A stretch of 64,000 nt of DNA, taken from assembly GCA_023421675.1 (NCBI GenBank), contig JAEZTC010000011.1, forward strand, positions 47,707 through 111,706. The letters run 5' to 3'. Both the position numbers and the translations under genes were made by a program. Position 1 is the stretch's first letter. Each line of letters starts with the position of its first letter. This stretch comes from Bacillota bacterium. GTDB lineage: Bacteria; Bacillota; Clostridia; Acetivibrionales; JANLFN01. Positions 42,425 to 51,057 of this stretch are shown one piece after another. The notes below the pieces were generated by a model. It was not told where the DNA came from and did not search any database. It worked only from the letters and a program-made list of their open reading frames with translations.

Positions 42425-42771
42425 TTAGCACCTCTTCCGGTAACCCCCGAACTATATAGTTTGCCACATGCTATAAACATTGGCATTGAAGTACGAAGCA
42501 CAGTTATACCTTTTTCCCTCGCCAGGTCCAATATTGATTGATCGGGATTTTTTCCTCTTACAAAGGCAACTACTTTAATATCCATCATTTCAGCTGTTCT
42601 GATAACCTGTGGATTTATTAACCCGGTCAGTAAAAGTACATTTTCTTTTACATAAGCCATTACGTCGCTCATAAGATCGGAACCGCATGCTGAATAAATT
42701 TCCATATCCAGATTATCCATGCCGGCTAAAATATCTGCTTCAAGTATTTTCACAATTTCCCCGATTTTCAT
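42418..42771 (-). CDS. DRTGG-domain protein (upstream copy)
   Basis: A 117-residue DRTGG protein paralogous to the one at 40297: GMDNLDMEIYSACGSDLMSD near 20-40, ENVLLLTGLINPQVIRTAEM near 50, KNPDQSILDLAREKGITVL near 75 and a C-terminal Cys. First gene of the sensory operon; GAGGTG lies five bases before the ATG at 42771. Two different DRTGG copies in one operon around a Fe-S protein are unusual and suggest two ligand or partner contacts. Function unknown. Confidence 0.8.
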   Translation of the reverse strand: MKIGEIVKILEADILAGMDNLDMEIYSACGSDLMSDVMAYVKENVLLLTGLINPQVIRTAEMMDIKVVAFVRGKNPDQSILDLAREKGITVLRTSMPMFIACGKLYSSGVTGRGAKC

Positions 42772-42812
42772 ATTTACACCTCTGATAATCAACTAATATA
42801 TTTAACTATGAC

Positions 42813-42842
42813 AATATTATAACACACCTTACAGTTAACTGT
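42813..42842 (-). promoter_or_regulatory. Probable promoter and 12-bp palindrome upstream of the sensory operon
   Basis: TATAAT on the minus strand near 42813-42820, preceded at 42831-42842 by a perfect palindrome, ACAGTTAACTGT. The palindrome occupies the -35 position, where a regulator would bind. It is not a match to the Rex consensus. The cognate factor is unknown. Confidence 0.45.
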
Positions 42843-42880
42843 TTATGAAAAATATGTATTGCTCTGACCTACATTTTGAT

Positions 42881-42908
42881 AAAAAAAGAGAGACTTTTTT
42901 AGTCTCTC
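42881..42908 (-). terminator. Terminator after sspH
   Basis: GAGAGACT / AGTCTCTC hairpin, T-run on the minus strand; A-run at 42881-42887. Confidence 0.88.
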
Positions 42909-42912
42909 AAAA

Positions 42913-43092
42913 TTACATCGGATGGGTTTCCATCAGTTTTTCAAGCGGCACTTCCGTTCTCTTTTTTGTCTCAATGTACATTACATCGGCATTACTGCCT
43001 CTCAGTCCTTCAATCCATACCGGGGCACCATTATGCACCACTTCTATTACACCTTTTGAGTTTAAAATCTCTTTTGCTCTGTCAGCGTCCAA
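42913..43092 (-). CDS. sspH: Small acid-soluble spore protein H
   Basis: A 59-residue protein (DADRAKEILNSKGVIEVVHN, then GAPVWIEGL and EVPLEKLMETHPM), matching H-type SASP in length, the GVxVWIE core and the acidic EVPLEEL tail. It begins with TTG at 43092, eight bases after GGGAG. It is too short for many ORF callers. Its presence means the organism sporulates. A weak forespore (SigG-like) promoter, TGCATA about 17 bases before AATACTT, lies near 43105-43140 on the minus strand. The terminator at 42881 ends it; unlinked to neighbours. Confidence 0.9.
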   Translation of the reverse strand: MDADRAKEILNSKGVIEVVHNGAPVWIEGLRGSNADVMYIETKKRTEVPLEKLMETHPM

Positions 43093-43252
43093 GCAATCAT
43101 CTCCCTGTCATTATTCAAGTATTTTCTGATATTATCTCCTTATGCAAGACAGATTATATGTATAGGACAATATTTATTAAATAAACTTGATTATATCCTT
43201 TAAATCACCGGTTTTTATATAGTTAAGTAATTTATTTTAATTATAACATGAA

Positions 43253-43276
43253 AAGGCAAGCCCAAAGGGCTTACCT
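43253..43276 (-). terminator. Terminator after the Tad-like cluster
   Basis: GGTAAGCCC TTT GGGCTTGCC on the minus strand followed by TTTT; about 105 bases past the prepilin-peptidase-like stop. The rest of 43093-43384 shows no gene. Confidence 0.75.
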
Positions 43277-43384
43277 CTCACCTGTAATTCTTATGTATAT
43301 TATATTGTTTCTTATACTCTCAAAAATTCGATAAGAAACTTCTACCTTTGATAATAATAAATTATTCAATATAACAAGGGATTG

Positions 43385-43933
43385 TTACAATGAATAATTA
43401 TACGAGTACAATGAGACAACACATCCTAGATAAATATAAATCAATGATGGCAACGAACTTTTAACATTCTTACGTTTATACAGCATATAAATTATTGATG
43501 AAAACGCTGCCAGTATAGACATAACAAACATTACACCCATTATTTGCTGAAACCCTAATATAGTCCCTGAGAAACTGATTAATGCAACATTATCCAGGCT
43601 CAAACCTCCTCTAGAAATAAAATACATACACAAAAAGGAAAAGCCCGACAATATCATACCGTAAAGTGATTCTGTCAGAAGGAACGATTCATTTTCAAAC
43701 TTAATAAATATTAAGACACCACCGGCCACCATAAGAGTAAGGGTAAAAAAGCCATCCAATTTTTTGTCGTAAATCTCTCCAATTCCTGAAAAAGCAAGTA
43801 CAGAAAAAAGAATACTATATAGAATGAATTCGATTGATATACCAAAGTTAAAATACACTAAAATTATCACCGGTATAAGAATAAGCATACCGATGCTAAA
43901 CTCCATCCACAATTCATTCCTTATCATCCGCAT
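43385..43933 (-). CDS. Prepilin peptidase-like (TadV/CpaA type) membrane protein
   Basis: A 182-residue membrane protein with five or six hydrophobic helices. The first Asp pair looks like EIYDKKLDGFFTL near 57 and the second like RGGLSLDNVAL near 118, resembling the D...GxGD pattern of A24 prepilin peptidases in degenerate form. Activity is thus uncertain. It overlaps the TadE-like gene by 20 bases; ATG at 43933 has AAGG six bases before it. Last gene of the pseudopilin cluster. Confidence 0.6.
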   Translation of the reverse strand: MRMIRNELWMEFSIGMLILIPVIILVYFNFGISIEFILYSILFSVLAFSGIGEIYDKKLDGFFTLTLMVAGGVLIFIKFENESFLLTESLYGMILSGFSFLCMYFISRGGLSLDNVALISFSGTILGFQQIMGVMFVMSILAAFSSIIYMLYKRKNVKSSLPSLIYIYLGCVVSLYSYNYSL

Positions 43934-45107
43934 TATCAACCTTCTTTTGCTGGTATCGTATAATTTCAATCCTGATTCCGTAAGTCTCTGATAGCATTGC
44001 ACATTCATCCAATGCAGCCTGATTACTAGATGTAAGATCATTTTCAGGAATAATAAGCTTCAAAACCCTCTGGTTTATTGAACTTCCGTTAACTTCAGCA
44101 TCTCCATGCCTGCCACCTTTAAAATTCTTCAATTCTTTTGTATAGCCCATTATCTTTTCCTTTAAGTTTTCTGAGTTTTGATAATATGCCGCGGTAGTAT
44201 CCATGCTCTTTATCATGGTTGCAGTTCCAGAATCGAAGTTTGCTATTACAGGAAATTCAAACGGCAAATTGGCTCCGAATGTCTGTCTGATAATCCGTCC
44301 TCTTTCAAGGTTTCCCAATGACCAAACACCCCCGGATTGGTTTTTATCAGTAGCTGCAGAACCTACATCTCCTGATGTCCAAGCCCTTTGAACAGCCCTT
44401 TGTTCCATTTCAATTGAGGGTATTATTCTAAATGGAATTGGCAGCTCCAGCTTATACCTTACCCTTATATCTATATTGTCATTACTGTCTTCGAAGAAAT
44501 GTGAATTATTTAGATTAAACCCGTCTATACCTCCTGCAATATTCAAAAATTTAAGTCTTTTATTAAAGTCTATATTTTCATTCTGGGTAAAATATTTTTT
44601 AAGGTACAGCCTGGTAATTGGAATACACAATTCTGTTTTAAAGTCATCAAAAGCTCCTGCTGAAATCATACATGCAACATTTTTCAGAAATGTCAGGGGA
44701 TTTTCAAGGATTCCGTTTTTACTGTTAATTGCATTTGTAAAATCATTTTTAATAGTTTTAATCATTTCAAAGCCACCTGCTTCGTTGCTGCTATTATTCG
44801 AATCACCGGTAAGCTTTCCAATATCGCCAAGAAGATTGCTTACAGAAGAAGCCTGGCTTTTCACTGCATTCTCACCGCTTTCAAGACCGGAATTTACAGT
44901 ATCATTAATACCTTTGATACCTGAAATATAATAAACATATCCAGTGGCAGCCATCTCATCTGCGGCTCCGTTTATGGCATGTTGTACCACTTCCTGAACA
45001 TAAACAAGTTTTATTAAAAAAGCTATTGAAAGTACAGCTCCTATAAAAATGGGAAGAGCAAGTGAGGCTTCCACTGTAACAGATCCTTTAATACTTTTTA
45101 ATTTCAT
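43914..45107 (-). CDS. TadE-like secreted protein
   Basis: A 397-residue protein with an N-terminal class-III-like signal: KGSVTVEASLALPIFIGAVL (residues 7-26), the TadE pattern of Gly before a charged/Thr segment and a long hydrophobic helix. The remainder is extracellular, with no known catalytic motif, including GNLERGRIIRQTFGANLPFE near 285 and IRIEIIRYQQKK at the end. TadE proteins are pseudopilins of Flp/Tad pilus systems. It lies 15 bases after the large TadG-like gene and before the peptidase-like gene. No Flp pilin, TadA ATPase or TadBC is in the window. Confidence 0.8.
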   Translation of the reverse strand: MKLKSIKGSVTVEASLALPIFIGAVLSIAFLIKLVYVQEVVQHAINGAADEMAATGYVYYISGIKGINDTVNSGLESGENAVKSQASSVSNLLGDIGKLTGDSNNSSNEAGGFEMIKTIKNDFTNAINSKNGILENPLTFLKNVACMISAGAFDDFKTELCIPITRLYLKKYFTQNENIDFNKRLKFLNIAGGIDGFNLNNSHFFEDSNDNIDIRVRYKLELPIPFRIIPSIEMEQRAVQRAWTSGDVGSAATDKNQSGGVWSLGNLERGRIIRQTFGANLPFEFPVIANFDSGTATMIKSMDTTAAYYQNSENLKEKIMGYTKELKNFKGGRHGDAEVNGSSINQRVLKLIIPENDLTSSNQAALDECAMLSETYGIRIEIIRYQQKKVDNADDKE

Positions 45108-45122
45108 AATAAACTCCTTATT

Positions 45123-47492
45123 CTAGTAGCCTTCATACAGAACAAAGTTGAATTTACGTCTGCCGTCATTTGTATTGCTTGTGCCATGAGTAAACAAGCG
45201 CGTAACAAACAGATATTTCATAGATACTGTGGCCTCTACTCTCAGCATTGTATTATGGTTTGCCAATTTAAAACCATTCTTTTCACCGCTGCAGTTTAAC
45301 TCTATCATGTCCTCAGTCCTATTGATTTTATCATCTGTGCTCTTAAACAAGAGAAAAAGCCTTAAGTAATCATAGTAAGTAAATTTAAGCTTTTTATCAG
45401 TTTTTTGACCCGTGCTCTTCCCAAGGCCAATTGATAGTTCCCAGTCTCCTTTTTGTTTATAAAAGGGAACCGCCTCACCCTTAAGCAAATGCTCAATGTC
45501 CAAAAGTGCTTCTCCCATCCCCCATGCACACATTATCAAATTTGAAATTATGGGTATCCCAAGCCCTCCGGTCCACCATCCTGACACCGCAGCAGCTATA
45601 CCTTCTGCAAGTCTTCTTTTTTCCGGGTCCATATAAACATGCAGTGTGTCCATAGCAAAGCGGAGCAGAAGAATTTCACCCTTAGTAATAAGCCTGTTTT
45701 TTTCCTGAGACTCATACCCCTGAAGTATGTATTCAGTTTCATAGCTATAAAATGTCTTAAGTTTAGACTTGTCAATGCCTCTCAGATTCAAATCCTTTTC
45801 TTCTTTACCGTTTTCTTTTAAGGCAGGAACAACATTTTTAAAAGTCCCCATTATATATTCATTAATGTATAAATTATCCCTGAGCTTTGAAAAACCATCG
45901 CTAAGTATATCACCCAAAGTGCCGATAAAATCAAAAGCATTGTAGCTGAAGCCCTCATCCGAATCCTCATCTTCAAAATCCACTTCTTCTCCTATGTTTT
46001 CAATATTTCCAGAGTATGAAGCTTCTTTTGAGGCTGTATTTTCAGAAGTGCCGGTTGAATCACTGTTTACTTTGCCATCTTTATTAGAAAAATCACTGCT
46101 TTGAACTTTCTTATGTGACGGGAGTTGGTTTATGTCTATACCCTTTGATTTCATATCTATGTCTGCATTATTAGAATTTTTTAGCTTATCTTTTGCATCT
46201 TTCTTTTGCGTTTCCCTTGGATCCTCTCCAGTCACTCCTTTATCTACTTTTTTATAATCATATGAAACAGAACCGTAACCATAAATTAAACCCTTAAAAC
46301 TATTTAGAATTTCACTGCCGCTTAGGTTTCCCTTCTTACCCGCTGATGCTATCTCAACAATTTTATAAGCCGCTTTATCAAGAAGCTCTTTGTTACTCTT
46401 CATTTGGCCTATCAGAAGTTCCGACTCCTGACCCGAAAGAATGGCATCTTCTATCTTGCCTATGTCCTGAGTTATTAGTTCGGTGAATCCACCCGAGCCT
46501 GAACTGTTTTTACCGACAAAGGCTTGCCCAAGAAAATCCTTAAGCTTTTGAACAGCCGCCTTAACTTCGGTACTCAGCCGGAATATATCCTGTATATATT
46601 GGATTGCCTGACTATTAGGATATATATACGCATTTGTCTGTTCTTCTCTCAGTTCAAAAATTGTTTTATCCATATCTGAAGAAACCTTGGCAATACTATT
46701 TGCTAAATCATTTGCCTGTTTTTTAAGGTTTTCAAGTTCCTTTTCAGAGTCTTCCGAGCCCTGACCGCTAAATAAAGCAATAACATTGTCAAGGTTTGCT
46801 TTTTGAGTTACAAGGGATCTATACTGATCCACATAACCGGCATATTTTGCAGAAAGGATATCCCAGATTCCTCCAAGATTAAAGCCGTTGATGAATTTTT
46901 TTGCATCTTTCCCATCTCCGATTGTTCCGCTTACAATCTTCTTTAACTTCTGCTGGATACTGGCAACCTTTCCCGCCAGCTTATCAATTACAGTTTTTTG
47001 TTTGAATGCTTCAGACATCTTGCTTGCATCTTTTGCCTGGGACAGCCTATCAATTAAACCCTCGGCAATTTGTTTAGGTGCCCTGTATTTCATAAATTCA
47101 AGTATCATGTTTTTTGTTACAGTATTCTCTGATAAATTAAACATTGGATAAACAGATATGTTCTCAACCCTGAACCCATAAAGGTCAAGGCCCCCTCGTT
47201 CATTATCCTGACTTGCTTTAGTATTAAGATTTTTATTAACATAATCAATTATGAAACTTTTTAAGTTATCTGGAGCATTTACACTTAATGAGTAAATCCC
47301 ATATTCATTTTTAAGTTTACTGTCATAGTTAGCTAATGCCGATCTTATTGCAGCTGTAACCGATCTTTTAGCATTATTTTCGCCGGCAGCTATTCTTGCA
47401 CCGTCTATAAGAACTCCGGACAATACAATTACAACAATTAGAATAATACTTAAGAATACTGTAACCTGTCCCTTTTCACTGCCAAAATTCAT
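45123..47492 (-). CDS. Large TadG/DUF5702-like secreted protein
   Basis: A 789-residue protein opening with the Tad-type signal KGQVTVFLSIILIVVIVLSG (residues 7-26) and then a long extracellular region with helical and Ser/Asn/Lys/Glu-rich linkers (about residues 380-520). Clostridial DUF5702 proteins have this layout. It is 12 bases after the short TadE-like gene. A membrane helix is likely near residue 650-670 (AAAVSGWWTGGLGIPIISNL). Probably a pilus-assembly or surface component; function not known. Confidence 0.78.
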   Translation of the reverse strand: MNFGSEKGQVTVFLSIILIVVIVLSGVLIDGARIAAGENNAKRSVTAAIRSALANYDSKLKNEYGIYSLSVNAPDNLKSFIIDYVNKNLNTKASQDNERGGLDLYGFRVENISVYPMFNLSENTVTKNMILEFMKYRAPKQIAEGLIDRLSQAKDASKMSEAFKQKTVIDKLAGKVASIQQKLKKIVSGTIGDGKDAKKFINGFNLGGIWDILSAKYAGYVDQYRSLVTQKANLDNVIALFSGQGSEDSEKELENLKKQANDLANSIAKVSSDMDKTIFELREEQTNAYIYPNSQAIQYIQDIFRLSTEVKAAVQKLKDFLGQAFVGKNSSGSGGFTELITQDIGKIEDAILSGQESELLIGQMKSNKELLDKAAYKIVEIASAGKKGNLSGSEILNSFKGLIYGYGSVSYDYKKVDKGVTGEDPRETQKKDAKDKLKNSNNADIDMKSKGIDINQLPSHKKVQSSDFSNKDGKVNSDSTGTSENTASKEASYSGNIENIGEEVDFEDEDSDEGFSYNAFDFIGTLGDILSDGFSKLRDNLYINEYIMGTFKNVVPALKENGKEEKDLNLRGIDKSKLKTFYSYETEYILQGYESQEKNRLITKGEILLLRFAMDTLHVYMDPEKRRLAEGIAAAVSGWWTGGLGIPIISNLIMCAWGMGEALLDIEHLLKGEAVPFYKQKGDWELSIGLGKSTGQKTDKKLKFTYYDYLRLFLLFKSTDDKINRTEDMIELNCSGEKNGFKLANHNTMLRVEATVSMKYLFVTRLFTHGTSNTNDGRRKFNFVLYEGY

Positions 47493-47504
47493 ACAAACCC
47501 CCTA

Positions 47505-48164
47505 TCAATTAAAAAATTCATTTATCTTGTCCTTTATTGTAGTTATAATGTTACCTGCTTTTTGAACCAAATTTGCAAATCCCGGATTCATCCTTTCCAA
47601 TTCCTTTTCAATATCTGCCGCAAAGTCCAAATTACGTATAAGTTCTACCGGGTCATTTATTGACTGAACAGATGAGGAAGAGGTTTTATAGCCGTTTACA
47701 ATTCCAAATCCTCCTGTTACCCCTGAAACAGGTATTTTACTATTTTTATTTATGGAAACATCGATACTTTTATAGATAATATAATTTGAAAGATTGATTT
47801 TTCCCTCTTGAAAGGTATTGCTAAGAATACTTCGTTTATTTAATAAGGATGTACTTTGTTCTGGCTTTCCAATATAGTTAATAACTTTAGACTGCTTTAG
47901 TGAACTCTTTCCATCAAATAATCTCCAATACAAACCATCTTTTCCTATATCATTAATATCGAGCCTTCCCGTTTCTACATCTTTCATGCTGTTGCACCAG
48001 GAAGCAGCCCCTCTCTCAGCTGCATTGTCCGAAACTGAAAGGGAATAAGCCTGCTGATAAAGCAGTATGAGAAAATAAAGCACTGCTATTATGCAGAATA
48101 TTACTATAGGTATTATTAATGATGATTCAACTGTTATGCTCCCTTTTTGTGAGTTATTTCTCAT
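47505..48164 (-). CDS. Short TadE-like protein
   Basis: A 219-residue protein with KGSITVESSLIIPIVIFCII (residues 7-26), the TadE signal. After the helix comes an extracellular domain with a single Cys (AASWCNSMKDV). First gene in the four-gene cluster; the ATG at 48164 has GGGAG five bases before it. Its presence with two other TadE/TadG proteins indicates a pseudopilin operon. Confidence 0.82.
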   Translation of the reverse strand: MRNNSQKGSITVESSLIIPIVIFCIIAVLYFLILLYQQAYSLSVSDNAAERGAASWCNSMKDVETGRLDINDIGKDGLYWRLFDGKSSLKQSKVINYIGKPEQSTSLLNKRSILSNTFQEGKINLSNYIIYKSIDVSINKNSKIPVSGVTGGFGIVNGYKTSSSSVQSINDPVELIRNLDFAADIEKELERMNPGFANLVQKAGNIITTIKDKINEFFN

Positions 48165-48246
48165 CTTTTCTCCCACATTTTGTAATATTTGATTTTATTT
48201 TACACTATTATGAGAAAAAAGGGAAGACCCAAAGTAAATTTTATAT

Positions 48247-48279
48247 AAAAAAAAGCTTAACCTGTTATGGTTAAGCCTT
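48247..48279 (-). terminator. Terminator after the GYF-like gene
   Basis: AAGGCTTAACC / GGTTAAGCTT hairpin with T-run on the minus strand; directly past the 48297 stop. Confidence 0.85.
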
Positions 48280-48296
48280 TTCTCAATGAGTTAATA

Positions 48297-49508
48297 TTAA
48301 TCCGCGAAATCGTCCAAGCTTCCAAAAGCCTTTTTAGACTTATCTTCAAGTTCCTTTTGCAATTGATCTCCTTTTTCGCTAGCTTCTTGCATTTCAGTGA
48401 AAATTTTATTATAGGTATCTTTATCCTCATCTGTATAGAAACTGATTGTTGCATCTTCAGATACCTTATAGTCACCTTGTCTGCTTTGTAGGAAAGTAAA
48501 TAAATCACTAAACTTGGTTAGTGCAGTTTCATAAGCATTAAAAACTCTCTTGAGTAAATCCATTGTTTGGCTGTTGCCTTTTTCGAACCCATCCAGGAAA
48601 CCGCTTTTAAAGCTGCTAGGTATATCAGCGTCCTGAATAGTCTTTTGAAATTTTTCGGTGCTTGATATAATAAGTTCTTCAAAATCCGTTATTACTGTTA
48701 TAAATTTTTTAATCTTAGATTTTGCTTCACTCAATTTGCCCGAATCACTCAATATTTCTTTTGTAAACACAGACTCGGAAGTAAGGTCTTGAATCGCTTT
48801 CTCAGCCTCCTCTTTCCCCTTCTGAATTTCCATGTAATATTTCTCTGTAGCCTCTACTATCGGGTATAAACCTCCGTATTCATCTTCATAATTTTCGGAT
48901 GACAGTTTTGGAGATAAGCTTCCGGAACCCGAACTAAAGTTAGATGCGAGGGATACTATTTTTTTTGTTGCTTGAACTTCCTGTTCATGTGTAACTTTGT
49001 TTTTGGATACTTTTTTTGTAGATTCTGCTTTTTTAGTAGATTCAATTTTTTGTCCATATGTAGTTCCTTTATCTGAGTCCTTAAGGAAAAGGAAATATGC
49101 ACCTGCACCTAACCCGGCAACAACGAAAACAATTGCAAGTATTATGGCTGCTACTTTACCCTTCTTTTTAGGCGGCTGAGGGTAGTTTACATTATAATTA
49201 AACCCTTGAGCCTGGTTGTAATTCTGATTCGGATTAAACCCCTGATTCTGATTTATTCCTGTATTCTGATAATTTTGCGGATTAGACTGTTGTTGGTATT
49301 GTTGATTAGGCATGTACTGTGAACCAGTATTGGACATAAAGAATTGCCCGAATTCCGGTATTTGAAGAACACCCACCCATGCTTGTGTCTCTTCATCAAG
49401 TAAAAACGTATCTTTTGTTATTTTTCCGGCATTGACAAGCACTTTGAAATGCTCAATATTTTCAACTGCAAATCTTTCGTTACCATTTACATAAATGAAT
49501 CTTTTAAT
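48297..49508 (-). CDS. GYF_2-like membrane protein with Q/N-rich linker; probable ATT start
   Basis: About 403 residues. N-terminal GYF_2-like module (RFIYVNGNERFAVENIEHF, then TQAWVGVLQIPEF), a Gln/Asn-rich linker (residues about 65-125), one membrane helix (KVAAIILAIVFVVAGLGAGA, about 122-141) and a long helical extracellular domain with no known motif. The best ribosome site, GGGGGAATTATT, puts initiation at ATT (49508); a TTG at 49541 has no site, and no ATG occurs for 60 codons. Expression could rely on ATT as in infC. The next gene, 129 bases upstream, is unrelated. Confidence 0.65.
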   Translation of the reverse strand: MKRFIYVNGNERFAVENIEHFKVLVNAGKITKDTFLLDEETQAWVGVLQIPEFGQFFMSNTGSQYMPNQQYQQQSNPQNYQNTGINQNQGFNPNQNYNQAQGFNYNVNYPQPPKKKGKVAAIILAIVFVVAGLGAGAYFLFLKDSDKGTTYGQKIESTKKAESTKKVSKNKVTHEQEVQATKKIVSLASNFSSGSGSLSPKLSSENYEDEYGGLYPIVEATEKYYMEIQKGKEEAEKAIQDLTSESVFTKEILSDSGKLSEAKSKIKKFITVITDFEELIISSTEKFQKTIQDADIPSSFKSGFLDGFEKGNSQTMDLLKRVFNAYETALTKFSDLFTFLQSRQGDYKVSEDATISFYTDEDKDTYNKIFTEMQEASEKGDQLQKELEDKSKKAFGSLDDFAD

Positions 49509-49669
49509 AATAATTCCCCCTGTACAGTTATATAAAAACAAATATATATACTTATATTAATAGAATAAAATCTAAATGTCATCAGCTAATTTTATCACAA
49601 TGCCAAACAGAAAGAAAAGTAGACCTATGTATTTAATGATAAGTTAGTTAAAACTTTTTATTTATCAAA

Positions 49670-50209
49670 TTAGTCTATTTTCAACACCCTATTTACAGGT
49701 ATTTTAATTGCAACCCAAGCGAAGAACCCCCCAAAAACAGCTCCTGCAAGCACATCCAAAGGATAATGTACGTATAAATAATTTCTTGAAAACGCAATCA
49801 GTACAGCTAATATAAACGCCGGTATTGCCCATTTCCTCATATATTTAAATATTACAAATGCTGCAGCAAAGGAAGATAAGGTGTGACCTGAGGGAAAAGA
49901 ATACGATGATAGCTTTGGGATTAATAATTGTATACCAGTAACCCCTTCATAAGGCCTTGGTCTTTTAACAATATTTTTAATTAGCATTTCGCCCATTACA
50001 GCACATAAAATAAGAGCCACTGCCATTGTTATACCAGCTTTTCTATACTTTTTACTTATAGTTAAAATTATAGAGACAACTATCCATAATAAATAGCCAT
50101 TTCCCAAAAAAGTAATAATCGGCATAATAAAATCAAACACACTATTATGTAAATCATTATGAATAAAATTCAAAATATTTGTATCAAGCTGCTCAATAAT
50201 ATCAATCAT
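49670..50209 (-). CDS. PAP2-family membrane phosphatase
   Basis: A 179-residue lipid phosphatase with about six helices. The three active-site motifs are KNIVKRPRP (about 78-86), SFPSGHTLS near 103 and SRNYLYVHYPLD near 140, all intact. Substrates for the family include undecaprenyl pyrophosphate and phosphatidic acid; BcrC-like undecaprenyl pyrophosphate phosphatase is possible. Start at 50209 chosen because GGAG is six bases before it; a GTG at 50221 overlaps the site. Upstream RDD gene is 41 bases away on the same strand. Confidence 0.92.
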   Translation of the reverse strand: MIDIIEQLDTNILNFIHNDLHNSVFDFIMPIITFLGNGYLLWIVVSIILTISKKYRKAGITMAVALILCAVMGEMLIKNIVKRPRPYEGVTGIQLLIPKLSSYSFPSGHTLSSFAAAFVIFKYMRKWAIPAFILAVLIAFSRNYLYVHYPLDVLAGAVFGGFFAWVAIKIPVNRVLKID

Positions 50210-50250
50210 TTGAAACTCCACTTAACAACATAATTTAATTATATTCACTC

Positions 50251-50781
50251 TTAAATTGTTGCATAACCTGTGTAATAAATAATAAAAGGTATTCCAATCA
50301 GTATCACAGCTGCGACTGCTCCTCTTACATATCCTACAGGTTTATGTGAAACACGGAATTCCCCCTTCTCATCCCAGGCTGTAATACCTTTTGATACAAG
50401 TCTGAAATTAGAAAATGCATAAGTTATAATACTTACAAAACCTACTCCACAGCCTTCACCCAAAGCCCAAACAGAAAGTGCTCTATATAAGGCTTTTACA
50501 TACGTAAGTTTTTTCCCGTCTACATCCCTTACCTTTACTCTTAGAAGCCATTTACCTGGGGTTGTCCCCCAAGTTGAAAGTAAAAGTGCTTCAATAAAGG
50601 TCCAAAGTATAAGGGTAATGGAAATATATCTCCCATAGCTGTAAGCCCATTTAATATAGGAATCTGGTGAAATCAAGGCCCATAAGCCCAAGATAACTAC
50701 AGATGCAATTATACCATCCAAAGATCTTGCAAACAGCCTTATCCAAGGGTGTACTTGCTGAACATCAACATCTTCAATCAT
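50251..50781 (-). CDS. RDD-domain membrane protein
   Basis: A 176-residue protein with the RDD signature Arg-x-Leu-Asp near the first helix (IRLFARSLDGIIASVVILGL) and the characteristic TWGTTPGKWLLRVKVRD block (about 72-88). About four helices. RDD proteins are linked to membrane stress and, in some cases, Na+/H+ exchange. It ends 41 bases before the PAP2 gene and probably shares its transcript. A large tail of unknown function follows residue 130. Confidence 0.85.
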   Translation of the reverse strand: MIEDVDVQQVHPWIRLFARSLDGIIASVVILGLWALISPDSYIKWAYSYGRYISITLILWTFIEALLLSTWGTTPGKWLLRVKVRDVDGKKLTYVKALYRALSVWALGEGCGVGFVSIITYAFSNFRLVSKGITAWDEKGEFRVSHKPVGYVRGAVAAVILIGIPFIIYYTGYATI

Positions 50782-50990
50782 TTAAGTTTCTCCATGCAGA
50801 ATATTATATCAATAAATTTTATTTAATATCCGTGTATAAACACAGTAAAAAGTAAAGAAACACTTATATAAATGTTAACATAGTAGTAATTGTTATTCAA
50901 ATATTTTAATGTTTCATAACAACTTATTAAGAATATTCAATAAAAATGAAGTGGTTATTATCATCACATCGTCTATATAAATAACTGATA

Positions 50991-51048
50991 AAAAAGTTAA
51001 CTTTTTACCAATATCAAAATTAAAAGAAAGGCTATACAAAAAGTATAG
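50991..51048 (+). promoter_or_regulatory. Palindrome and hairpin bridging RBS and start of the radical SAM gene
   Basis: AAAAAGTTAACTTTTT (50991-51006) is a perfect 16-bp palindrome. Downstream, the ribosome site GAAAGG (51026-51031) is followed by CTATAC (51032-51037), AAAAA, GTATAG (51043-51048) and nine bases before ATG at 51058. The linear distance from SD to ATG is 26 bases; folding the hairpin would give normal spacing. Confidence 0.5.
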
Positions 51049-51057
51049 AAACAATTT

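Noticed and set aside
49191..49310. Gln/Asn-rich repeat as a CRISPR or minisatellite
   Set aside because: It is coding low-complexity sequence (Q/N linker) with no repeat-spacer pattern.
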